From contig JAETXT010000007.1 of assembly GCA_019188255.1 (NCBI GenBank), forward strand, positions 2,418,001-2,482,000: DNA of 64,000 bases, written 5' to 3'. The position numbers and the translations under genes are program-made. Shown here piece after piece: positions 13,160-22,959 of the stretch (position 1 is its first letter; the number at the start of each line of letters is the position of its first letter). This DNA is from Verticillium longisporum (Eukaryota; Ascomycota; Sordariomycetes; Glomerellales; Plectosphaerellaceae). The notes beneath the pieces were generated by a model, which was given only the letters and a program-made list of their open reading frames with translations, made no database searches and was not told the origin of the DNA.

Positions 13160-14684
13160 ATGCCGAACCTGTCACTGCACACGTCTCGTCGGGTCCAGAC
13201 TCTGAAAGACAGCGACTATGATCATGAAATAGGCCTCGTCGACCAGGAATCACCGCCGACGACTCGCTCAAGGAGCAACACGGCCCTGACAGTCGATGAG
13301 GACCAATCTTCGTTCCAGGCGTCGTCCCAGCGCGTGCGGAGCGTCGAGGGAGAGCAGAGCCCACACGATAGACAGCGCAGTGCCGAGACGACCGGGCGAT
13401 CATCTCTCGACATCCGACAGGGAGCCGACGACACACAGTCAGAACAGGGACAAGATGAAAGTCCCATCGGTGCTCGGGACACGGCGCAAACGGGCCCATC
13501 AATCGAGGTAGAAGGTTGTGTACATCCAGCCACTTGCTCCTCATCTCCCCCGTCTCGGTAGGCGTGCTAACACATTGTTGCCAAAAAAAGGTCCTACGCC
13601 GCTCGAACCCCCGACACTGGCGGCCCATGGCGACACGGCGCGACCAAAGTCGAAGCAGCGCAAAGAGCCCGAATCCCAGATTGATATCCTGTGGGAGAAT
13701 GAGAGGGGCTGCTTCGTCTGCGGCGCGGCTCTCTTCTCGGGTGCTGCCCTCGGCAACCTTGATCCGTCGCCCTGGATGAATCAGTTCCAGAAGACGAGCC
13801 CGACCAACATCAGGACGGCGACGGTCCCTGATCCGAGCTGGGAATGGGCGTGGCCGGAATGGCGCATCAACCGTGAAGAGGGCGTGGCCATGGACGAGTT
13901 TGGGTGGGAGTATTCGTTCATGTTTGCCCAAAAGTTCTCGTGGCATGGCCCCAAGTGGTGGAACTCGTTCGTCAGGAGGCGGGCCTGGATCCGCAAACGC
14001 GTCAAGAAGTGCAGCGACGACCTGGCCTCGGATCCTCACATGCTCAACACGGACTACTTCAACGTCATGCCCGCAGAGCACCATCGGCCGCATTCGTCGC
14101 ACGGGGCCAGTCGGCAGGGGAGCAGGGCGAGCACGCATAGCAGGGCGAGTGTCCGCAGCAAGGGCAGCATCGGCCGGTTCTCCGCCACGGAGAGCGTCCT
14201 GGACGAGAAGCCCGTCATCGAGGACGTGTGGATGCTGATGATGGTGCTCCGCGCGGCGCGCATCGACCGGGAGAAGATCGAGGCCGTGGACAACTATCTC
14301 GAGCACGCCAAGGATGACCTCGAGCGGCTCCAGGACGAGATGCACGACATTATGGGCATCTTCGTCTTCCAGGCGTCGAGGCGGATCCTGCTGAGCCGCC
14401 TGACTCAGGTGTATGACGAGATGAACAACGTCGACACGGGGGACGCGGCGTTCAAGACGAGACGGAACAACCTCGGCGCCGCCATCAAGCACGCCGACGA
14501 GGAGGTCAGACGGTTATCATACTGGAGCGACGTAAAAGGCGTGGCAGAGAACGGCGAATCGAGGGGCGCGGTCGACGGCGACGAGGGATGGAGCGAGGCC
14601 TGGGAGGGCGTGGACCAGAGCGGCCCGGCACAACCCAACACGGGCAAGCTTCCTCGAGGCACAACGCCCATCCATGGGGTTTGA
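13160..14684 (+). CDS. Dysferlin-domain protein, Mug65/Spo73-like
   Basis: Seen: exon 1 (13160-13514) encodes a polar N-terminus MPNLSLHTSRRVQTLKDSDY. A 76-nt intron (13515-13590) has a canonical GTGCTAAC branch site and AAAAG acceptor but a weak GTTGTG donor; this choice is the one that keeps the frame (SIEVEGPTPLEPP). Exon 2 carries a dysferlin-type block: IDILWENERGCFVCGAALFS, then LDPSPWMNQF, PDPSWEWAWPEWRIN and EDW-like GWEYSFMFAQKFSWHGPKWW followed by FVRRRAWIRKRVKK. A second helical region follows (VWMLMMVLRAARIDREKIEA to LLSRLTQVYDEMNN). Total 482 residues. Knowledge: DysF domains with this W-rich pattern occur in fungal Mug65/Spo73 and peroxisomal Pex23-family proteins, and the Mug65-type is linked to meiosis and spore membrane. 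No transmembrane segment is evident. An in-frame ATG at 12980 would add 60 residues. Confidence 0.82.
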
Positions 14685-15312
14685 GGCGCGGTATACCCAT
14701 TTCCTAACAATATACGATATGCATACTACGAACACGGCAGAATCGATTCAAACATGGTGCTGTTTGAATATGTGACCATCCCTTTAAAGGACCTCAGGTA
14801 CAGACGTACTGGGCGCTCCAGATAAAATGGCAGAATTCAGCTTCTGGGCCAGTTGTGTGATATCGCTTGATAGCATTATATCAGATGAGATCCTTCAAGT
14901 CGGCGGTCGAGCCGGCGGCTCTTGGCTTCAAAGTACCTGAGACCATTCTCGGGCCTAAAGAGCATCGGGCCTAAAGGGGCATCGGGCCTAAAGGGGCATC
15001 AAGGGGCATTATGTAGCTCGCGGTGGAGCAAACGCGCCTGTCCGGACAATTTCCAGCCGCGCCAGCCGCGCCTTATCGCCTATCGCCTAGCGGCGAGGCG
15101 CCAAGTCGGTCCCCGGCGCGAAAATTGTCCCTCTCCCCAAGGCCATGGCTATATCGACGCAAGCAGACTCAAGCAGACCGTTCTCAACCGACAGATACAA
15201 CCGATTGACCAAAGACCACGGGCTACGCATACCCAACCGAAGACACATGCGCCGACCCGATCCCGACGCCGACCCTTACCGCACACAACCAAGAATGAAC
15301 CGCTCATAGCCA
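14685..15312. other. Spacer with a 17-nt tandem repeat
   Basis: 628 bp between two rightward genes. The only clear structure is the repeat at 14950-15010; it should hold the promoter of the PPR-type gene. Confidence 0.45.
14950..15010. repeat. 17-nt tandem repeat (GGGCATCGGGCCTAAAG)
   Basis: About three degenerate units of GGGCCTAAAGGGGCATC followed by a shortened AAGGGGCAT copy, in the upstream region of the PPR-type gene. Confidence 0.8.
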
Positions 15313-17991
15313 ATGTCCCTGGGGATCAAGCAAGCGTGGCGAGCCCGGCCGCTGTCGATCCGCGACGCTGGGAACCCGCTGATTCCCAGGGGTTCTCCGG
15401 GTTGCGGTTGCGGTTGCGGGCCGTGGCCGCCGTGGATGCGACGACGCCTCGCGTCGGGGCTTGCTTCTGCTGCTACGGCTGCTGCTGCTATCCCTGATGC
15501 GAGAAAGCTCGGTGGTGCGAGAAAGCTCGGTGATGCTCGACATTCCCTGTCGCCGCCTAGGGTCCTCGAGCTGGACGCGGCGCCGCCCATGCGCATCGCT
15601 CCAGCGCTCCAGCCCGAGTCGATGCACGATGCCATGAAGAGGCAGTTTCTCGACACGCTGGTGTACGACGTCAAGGAGGACGCCAAGACGATCGAGGCCG
15701 CCGTCACGACCGGCTCCGTCATGGACAAGGGCAGCGTCGTCTACGCCTCCGTCCGCGAGACGAACGCCAGCCGCCAGCGCCAGCACCGCGCCCTGTGGCA
15801 GCAGCTGCGGCTCGACGAGATCCGGAAGGGCAAGGGCAGGGACACGGCCGACTGGCGCAAGGTGCTCACCATTCTGTCGAACAGGGCGCCCAAGGTCGCG
15901 CGCACGCTGTCCCAGGCCAGCCGCACGCTCGTCGTCACGCGGCAGGTCGCTGATCGGTTGCTGTACGGGACTGACCAGACCATCTGGGACATCGCCGAGA
16001 GGACCGACTGTCGGCTTGACATGGACGAGTCGCCGGCCAGCGAATCCCTACGGCCCCCTGGCAAACGCATCGTTCTGATGGGCTTCGATCACGCCGTCGA
16101 GGCGGCCAAGGCCGAGATTGCCTATATTGCCGGACAGGTTGCCGAATCGAGCCCGCCAACGGCGGCGGCGACGACGATGACGACAGCGGCTAGCGGTGTG
16201 GTGGAACACCAGACGCTGCCGGCGACAAGCTCAACGTCCATCCAGAAGAACGGGCACAAAAGGAGCAAGCCGCGTCGTTGGACCAGCACAAAACCGCTGG
16301 AGAAACCTGGCTTCACTCCCGAGTGGACCATACTCTATAAATTCGAAGACTATCCCCGTCCGTTATACTGGACGCCGGAAACCTTCGAGGCCTACGTCAC
16401 GGCTCTCGTGCGGGCAAAGATGCCGCACTACACGGCCACCGAGCTATACGGATCTGGCATGAAGGCACGCGAGGCGGTGCTGCACCTCCTCATGGACGTT
16501 TTCCAGTCCCGGGAAACCCGATCATCTCTCTCCACGAGTGCCTTCAAGACGGTGCTCAAGTGGATGGGCAACCATGGCGTGGTGTTCCGGCCGCAGGTGC
16601 GCGAGCTGTTTGTGCGGATGGAGGCAGCGTCGCTGCCCATGGACGTCGAGGTCTTCAACACATTACTGACGGGCAACATGAGGCTCGACGACCTCCGCAA
16701 TTTTGGGAGCATCGTCTCCCTCATGGCCCGTCGCGGCTACGTGCCCACGCTCAAGACGTGGTCGCTGTTCCTGGCCATCGTCAAGAACAACGAGGTCGAG
16801 CAGCACGTACTCCGCGCCATGAACGAGCGCGGGCTGCTCGACGACCCCCGCGCCAGCCGCATGATCGCGACGCGGTTCATCATGCACGACCTGCAGCAGG
16901 CGCGGCGCAGCTGGAGCGGCGTGTCGGCCTTTATCGACTCGCAGAACCAGAAATACGGCTTCGGCTGGATCACGACGGCGTCCTTCAACAATATGCTCAA
17001 CGAGCTCGGCCGGCAGGGCAAGCTGGCCTCGTGCCGAGACCTGCTCGACAAGGCGCCGCGCTGGCCCTCGGTCAAGGTGGGCACCAAGACGCTCAACACG
17101 ATGCTGAGCCACGCCCACATCCAGCGGCAGCCCGCCGCGGCCGCGGCCGCGCTCTACCGCTTCTACCAGCACAACGTCGCCCTCGACAGCACGTCGTACC
17201 ACGAGCTCTTCACCCTCGCCTTTGCCCTGCGCAAGCCCAACACAATGGGCCTCGTGTGGCGCCTCGCCTGCATCCACCGCTGCGAGACGCACGAGATGCG
17301 CGTCCGCGTCGCGGCCATCTACGAAGCCTGCCCCTTCCTCCTCGGCCTCCCGGAGACTGAACAACAGACCTTGGCCCAAGGTCGCATCCCCTCCTCCTCC
17401 TCCTCCTCCTCCTCTTTGCCGTCGCCGTTACCACCACAATCATCACCCTCAAACCAGCCCAAAGCGCAATACGCAAACCACGCCGCCCTGCCCACCTTCC
17501 ACGAACCCGACATGCTCGCCGCCCTCCTCCCCCCCTCCCACGCCCCATCCACCAGCGACAACAACCTCGCCCACCTCCCCGCCAACACGGGCTCCCGCAT
17601 AGCCCACCTCTACCGCAAACGCTACTCCCGCGCCAGCGACTGGCACCCCGCCCGGCCCCTCCACGTCCTCTTCGCCGAGGCCCTGGACGCCGACCGCGAC
17701 CTCGAGCGCCGCCGCGCCACGGACCCCGTCGACGACCACGCGCCCCGGCGCATCAGCGAACAGGGCCTCGCGCTGCCCCTCGTCGCGCGCCGCCGGGCCG
17801 ACGCGTCCGGGGCCGGACCACGAGAACCACCGACCCCCTCCGCGGCGCTGTCGACGGCAGCCGATGGCCAACTGTACATGACCATTTTCCGGCGCACCAT
17901 GAGCGCGGCGCAGAGACGGGCGAAGAAGAACAAGACGAAGACTACGAATACGAATACGGACTGGGAGAAAAGGGAGACCGCGACCGCCTGA
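15313..17991 (+). CDS. Mitochondrial-type KH/pentatricopeptide repeat protein
   Basis: Seen: one uninterrupted 892-codon frame. The N-terminus is basic and Ala/Arg-rich with few acidic residues (WMRRRLASGLASAATAAAAI), fitting a mitochondrial presequence. Residues about 190-280 resemble a KH-like nucleic-acid-binding fold (TIWDIAERTDCRLDM, then RIVLMGFDHAVEAAKAEIAY). From about residue 330 (PEWTILYKFEDYPRPLYWTP) come helical pairs with PPR-like spacing: VFNTLLTGNMRLDDLRNFGS, GYVPTLKTWSLFLAIVKNNE, TASFNNMLNELGRQGKLASC. Family knowledge: fungal PPR proteins act in mitochondrial RNA processing or translation. The exact target cannot be read from sequence. The C-terminus is low complexity (poly-Ser, Pro). 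The start is the first ATG; Met42 is an alternative. No indel is visible, unlike neighbours. Confidence 0.8.
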   Translation: MSLGIKQAWRARPLSIRDAGNPLIPRGSPGCGCGCGPWPPWMRRRLASGLASAATAAAAIPDARKLGGARKLGDARHSLSPPRVLELDAAPPMRIAPALQPESMHDAMKRQFLDTLVYDVKEDAKTIEAAVTTGSVMDKGSVVYASVRETNASRQRQHRALWQQLRLDEIRKGKGRDTADWRKVLTILSNRAPKVARTLSQASRTLVVTRQVADRLLYGTDQTIWDIAERTDCRLDMDESPASESLRPPGKRIVLMGFDHAVEAAKAEIAYIAGQVAESSPPTAAATTMTTAASGVVEHQTLPATSSTSIQKNGHKRSKPRRWTSTKPLEKPGFTPEWTILYKFEDYPRPLYWTPETFEAYVTALVRAKMPHYTATELYGSGMKAREAVLHLLMDVFQSRETRSSLSTSAFKTVLKWMGNHGVVFRPQVRELFVRMEAASLPMDVEVFNTLLTGNMRLDDLRNFGSIVSLMARRGYVPTLKTWSLFLAIVKNNEVEQHVLRAMNERGLLDDPRASRMIATRFIMHDLQQARRSWSGVSAFIDSQNQKYGFGWITTASFNNMLNELGRQGKLASCRDLLDKAPRWPSVKVGTKTLNTMLSHAHIQRQPAAAAAALYRFYQHNVALDSTSYHELFTLAFALRKPNTMGLVWRLACIHRCETHEMRVRVAAIYEACPFLLGLPETEQQTLAQGRIPSSSSSSSSLPSPLPPQSSPSNQPKAQYANHAALPTFHEPDMLAALLPPSHAPSTSDNNLAHLPANTGSRIAHLYRKRYSRASDWHPARPLHVLFAEALDADRDLERRRATDPVDDHAPRRISEQGLALPLVARRRADASGAGPREPPTPSAALSTAADGQLYMTIFRRTMSAAQRRAKKNKTKTTNTNTDWEKRETATA

Positions 17992-18806
17992 TACGGGACA
18001 GGACAGGATCGACCACCCTCGACGCACGTCGTTTCCAAACCGACCGTGTAGAAAGAATGAGCTCCGATGGGATGCTCGACGCAGTCGTGGATGCCCCCCC
18101 CCCAGACGACTATACGGCGCGGCCTGGGTGTAAATGGATAGAATAGACGGCCCGCTTGCGCTGTCGAATGCATGGCGGCCTTGTAGATTTTCATGACCTG
18201 TACCATACTGTTACAATACCTACCATACTCAGAGCATTCACACCTTTTTACTGGATTGCATCCGTCGCCTTTCTGTAATGTAGCTCATGAACACAGGCAG
18301 CACAGCGAGTAGAACAGACCGGCCCGCCGAAACTGTTTGCAGACAAACCCTCGGCCAACGTCTTGCACACACGCACGGAATGCCCCCGAGTTTCGTTATG
18401 CAAGTGGATTTCGTGATATCGACACATACTGCTGCCGCCAAATAAAGCTCAACACGACGATAGCAAGCAGGGTCGGTATCTCGACGACTTTCTTACGCGC
18501 CCGCTGCTCCGGTCCTGTCTACCGCCGCCCCCCCCGGTCCCAAATCATCCCGTTCTGGACGACGCCCAGAGTCGGAGTCGAAGTTCAAAACCTCCCTTGC
18601 ACCCAGCGCGATGAAAGAAGAAAACAATAGAAAACATCTCCCAGCCGGCCCGTCCGCTGCCGCCGGGCCATTAGCACTCATCCAGTCCCGAGTAGACTCG
18701 CCCATGCCCACCCCATTCATATCTCGTCATGCCAAGCCATTTATGCCAAACGCTCCGCTGTTCCTTAGTGTGTCGCTTTCTCTTCGCATCAAGGGGAAGC
18801 CTGAAT
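17992..18806. other. Convergent 3' spacer
   Basis: 815 bp between the converging PPR-type and PP2C genes. No supported gene, and poly-C runs near 18095 and 18529 are the only notable features. Confidence 0.45.
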
Positions 18807-21006
18807 CTAGGCGGAGGCCTTGGCCTCCTCCTTCGACTCGCTTTGCGCAGACTCGGCGGCCTTGACATCCGATGCGGTCGTGGCGGGCTTGGATTCGTCG
18901 ATAGACTTTGATGCGTCAGCCTTGGAGTCACCCTCGGTCTTGGTCGCCTCGCCGTCCTGGGAGGACGCCGCGGAGGAGCCCTTGGAAACCTGGCTCTCGA
19001 GGTCCTTGTCCTCCTCGGCGTTGTCAAACATTTCCGTGTCGTCAGAGTCGGTGAGAACCTCGGTACCGTCGCCGAGGAAGATGATACGGCCCTTGTAGCC
19101 ACTGATGCCAAAGTTCTTGCCGCCCTTCTGCTCCTGATCCACCTCGTACTCGCCCTCACTGTCATCAAAGTTGTGGTGAACACCGGGTCCCCGGAATTCC
19201 GCTGTGGAGGCACGCGATCAGATCAGCCAGGGTGTCCCCTCAACAAGTGGTAGAGAATGGGTGCAACGGAATCGAGAAGTCATGAAGGGCAGTGGCTTCA
19301 GGAGGATATGCATGGGGCTGGCTGGTGTCCCCGTTCATTGCTCTAGGACGATTTGGGTGATGATGATGTCGTACCGTATTCGGGAGGAGCGCATGGTCCG
19401 TCACCGGCAGCAACCCGCTTGGCAACCTCCTCGTACCACTCCTCCTTACTTCTGCCGCGCAAGAGACCAATAATCGTCATGGTCATGTTATCGCAGCCGA
19501 CACCACCAGTCTCCGAGTTGGACGCCAGACAGTTGTCCATCATGTTCTCGCAGATCTTGTCCAGGGGCTGCTTGGCGGCAATACCGCGGCGGACGAACTC
19601 GACCACAGCCTGAGAGCTCTGACAATCCCAGATACCTGAGAGCAGAATACGAGTCAGCGACGGTTCGTCGGAGATGCAGGCACGACGAATCAGTTTCTCG
19701 GCTTACCATCGCAAGCAAGGACCAGGAACTCATCGTCATCCGTGATGTCGTGAATCTCGACGTCGGGGAAGGCGGTGACGATTTGCGCCTCAGGAGAGAG
19801 CTCGGCGCTCTTCTTGAATTCAAAGTCGCCAATGGCACGCGACAGGGCAAGGTTGCCGTTGACGCGACCAAAGTCGACGAAACCACCAGCGGCGGTGATG
19901 CGGGACTTCTCGGCTAAAGAGGCAGAGGGGATGAATCCCCCAAATCGTCAGTTCCAAATCCTTCTCCCAAAAGTGTCAGTGCGGCAGCCGCTGAGATGCT
20001 CACCTTCGAGCTGGGGCTTGTGGTCTTGCGACAGGGGCTTGGCGCGGCCCTTGATACCCAGAACACCCCTCGAGTCACCAGCGTTGGCCTATTGGAAAAT
20101 CTTAGCAGATGCGGCTTGGACGGCGCTGGGTGCCGGTGGTGAAGCAAGCGAAAAAGCGCTGTGCGGGAGGGGCTCGGAGAGGGGTGAGACGCACGACATA
20201 GATCTTGTCATCGTTGATGAGGCTGACGCAGGCGGTGCAACCAGAGACCTCCTCTTCGTAGCGGGGATCTGCAGTGGCGCACGAAGAAATCAGCTGAGTG
20301 CCGATTTGACCGGGTGCGCGAGAATTTTTCTGTTACCGTTGAGGATAGCACGATCCGTGGCCAGGAAGCCATCCTTCAGCGCCTGTTCATAGTTGCCCTT
20401 CTTAAAGGTCTCTTGCTTGCGGACAATCTCGTGCAGCTGGTCGCCAGCAAATAAGGCTACTTTATCACCGCCATGACCGTCGTAGACTGCAAAAAGGAGA
20501 GCCGGGAGGCGTGCTGCTTCGCTTCATCGCTGCCGGGAGGGAGGAGGTCGAGCTTGGTGCTGTGGGCGTCCTCCATGCTTATCCGCCAGCCCTGCATGGC
20601 AGAGACACCGTAGATGAGGCGCGCATCTTCGCCGGTATCCGAAGTCTGTCAGGCAAGAAACACACAAAGACCAGTCAGCGGTTTGCTCCAGGACGCAGAA
20701 GAAGTGATGGGGAATGTGCATGGCAGTTCGTGTGCGTTTGGAAGCGTTGAGGGGTTCGCGAGGGCGCGACTTGTTGTGTGGCTGCAGGTGGGATGTGGGC
20801 TTGGCCAGAAAGCCCCGCGACGCGAAATGATGCAACTGGGGGAGGGGGGGGGCGCCAGGCTCTTTGGAACACGACGTGCAAAGCGTGGTGCCGAGGCTTT
20901 GGGCCTTTGGAAAGGGGACCGTGACAAGTCGCGCTCAGGGCAGAGGCGGGCAGGAGGGAAGACGACATACCTTCTCGACAACGGGTTCGGAGAGAGTCTG
21001 ACCCAT
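18807..21006 (-). CDS. PTC2: PP2C-type protein phosphatase (Ptc2/Ptc3 group)
   Basis: Role: Mg/Mn-dependent Ser/Thr phosphatase; Ptc2/3 homologues down-regulate HOG MAPK and checkpoint signalling. Seen: seven exons with introns 20646-20970 (325 nt), 20269-20336, 20089-20194, 19914-20003, 19636-19706 and 19202-19374. Start [12 protein letters not shown] (possible N-myristoylation glycine), then [20 protein letters not shown] (metal-binding ED), [73 protein letters not shown], and an acidic/Ser tail ending [14 protein letters not shown] to EEAKASA. About 455 residues when intact. Break: in exon 2 the run TTTTT (20491-20495 on the plus strand, as A5) is one base short, since six T would read [12 protein letters not shown]; the summed exons are one base short of a multiple of three. 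Probably a consensus error. Converges on the PPR-type gene. Confidence 0.94.
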
Positions 21007-21122
21007 GATGGCTGGGTAGCAAGAAGGCGTCGTTGACGGAGTGGAGCGGGCGTGGCGAGTTGAGGGTGCTTGAGGGATGAGGGATTGAGCGAGGTGGGAG
21101 GAAAGAGGGAGAGAGTGTGAGC

Positions 21123-21125
<3 letters not shown>

Positions 21126-21158
<33 letters not shown>
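21126..21158. repeat. (GA)n microsatellite
   Basis: About 16 GA units, roughly 120 bp upstream of the PTC2 ATG and likely in its leader. Confidence 0.9.
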
Positions 21159-21161
<3 letters not shown>

Positions 21162-21275
21162 TCCTGGGAGTGGAGGCGCGGGTCAGAGTAAGGTCGTCGC
21201 GGGGTATCTCAAACGGGATTTCGATCGTGGAAGCAGAAAAAAAAAAGACCCGTCCGAGGAAGAGGAAGGGGGAGG

Positions 21276-21332
21276 GGTGGTGAGGTGGTAAGGTGGTAAG
21301 GTGGTGAGGTGATGAGGTGGTGAGGTGGGTGG
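21276..21332. repeat. GGTGGTAA/GGTGATGA short tandem repeat
   Basis: Degenerate 8-9 nt units of AGGTGGTA and AGGTGATG in tandem. Confidence 0.75.
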
Positions 21333-21791
21333 GATAGTAGGGACGGAGGGGAGGGAGCAAGGAGGGTTGTCGGATTGTGTGAACTGGTGAGGTGGAGGGC
21401 GGTATGGGCAGGCGTACTCGGCAGCAAAGTTCTAGATCGCGCAGATTCGGCAGGAGCGGGGTATCCGGGTCGCAGCTGGTGGTTTTGGCTGAGCAGCTTC
21501 GTGGGAGCGACAAGGCGTGTGGACTGTCGATCAGAGCTGTCGCGGCCAGGCCCTGCAGGGTAGGAGGTGCTTCGGATCGTCAAGACGGGGTACGAGAGGA
21601 TCAAGTCACGAATGGTACGAAGACAGGTGAGGTTGGGCCTGAATGACGAAAGGGTGGTCCAGAGGGTTTGAATTTTTCCCAAGGCTGCAAAATCACTCGG
21701 GAGTCTGGGGCGAGGTCGCGTGTGCCGTGGTGTGCCTGTGAGCCAACGGGATTGTTGACGGGAGTGGTGTGGTGGTGTGTCTGCCTGCCCG

Positions 21792-21831
21792 TACCTACCT
21801 ACCTACCTACCTACCTACCTACCTACCTACC
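21792..21831. repeat. (CCTA)n tetranucleotide repeat
   Basis: About ten perfect TACC/CCTA units. The motif also appears singly elsewhere in the window (12360-12392, 54095-54135), so it seems to be a common simple repeat of this genome. Confidence 0.9.
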
Positions 21832-22959
21832 TCCTACCTGTGGTGATGGTGCTGCGCCTGATGAAGGGAAGCGGGGGAGGCAGGCGCCCGCGCCAGGGGC
21901 CCGATTTGGGGGAGCCCAAGTTCCCTGTCGTGCCGTTCTACAGCGGAGCCACAGGCTCAGGTGCGCTGTAGCTGGAGACTAGGCTTCACCAGGCGCCGCC
22001 TCTTGTTGCTTCTTCCTGTCTGCCCTTGTCATTCCTGCCTTGTCATTCCTGCCCTGCCTTGCGCGTTGTTGGCCTCGCTCCTTGGTTGGCCTTGCCTGCA
22101 CTGCCTGCACTGCCCGTTCTCGTCATCCCTTGATGGCCTGCCTGCCTGCCTCGAGAGGCGTGCATCGCGTCTTTCCCCCACTTTATCCCACTCGGGGTAG
22201 CCCTACCTCTCCTTACCTACCTCATCCAGCGAAGAAGTACCTCAAAATCAGGCACGCCACGCCACGCCACACGCCTGGGCAGCCTGCAATTTTTCATGAG
22301 GGCACGGACGCCGTCGTCCTCAACGTCGCCACTCCACTGACGGGAGGAAGACATGAAGAGAGCCAGCGAGTGCCAAACGACGAGGCGTTTTGCATCTAGC
22401 TGTTTTGGCCCTGCTGCTCTCTGGCCTGCCGTATTGAGGTACACCACCCTGGTGCGCACGACGACGCGAGGCGGCCAGGACTCGTCGGTGATTGTACCGA
22501 GTAGGATCAACCAGTCTGCGATCCCACCACACTCGCCAGCCCAATGTGTGAATCCCGAGCCTCGGATGAATACAAACGAGCCAATTCAGGTCGTGTTTTT
22601 CTTCTTCGTGGCAGAACACAGGGAGTCATATCATGCATGCGACAAATGGTCTCTCTGCCCAGACGTTTCTCCGTTTAGTCTAGGGTGCCTGGATGTCTCA
22701 GGGAACTTCATGCGCCTAAGGACTGCTGCTCCTGCCATCGGTGATCATACGCCATCAATGACATCCTCCTTTGCAAAGAGAAACACAAAACTGTCACACA
22801 CGGACGTAGGAAAACCTGTCTCTCTATTGTATCGTCGGCTGGAATATATTAAGAATAAGTTTTGCTAGTATGGAATATGTCTAGGTGCTGGCTGGTCCAG
22901 AGGGGCCGGGGTATATGAAAAAGACAAATCGGACGGAACTGTACAAAACAATCGATGAA

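Larger units (their letters stand above)
21007..22959. other. Repeat-rich spacer upstream of PTC2
   Basis: 1.95 kb between the PTC2 start and the AXL2-like stop, both genes leftward, so it holds the PTC2 promoter. Contains a GA microsatellite, a GGTGAGGTGGTAA minisatellite and a CCTA array. No gene recognised. Confidence 0.5.

Noticed and set aside
13065..14492. 475-codon leftward frame over the Mug65-like gene
   Set aside because: Opposite strand carries the dysferlin domain and a proper intron; this frame has none.
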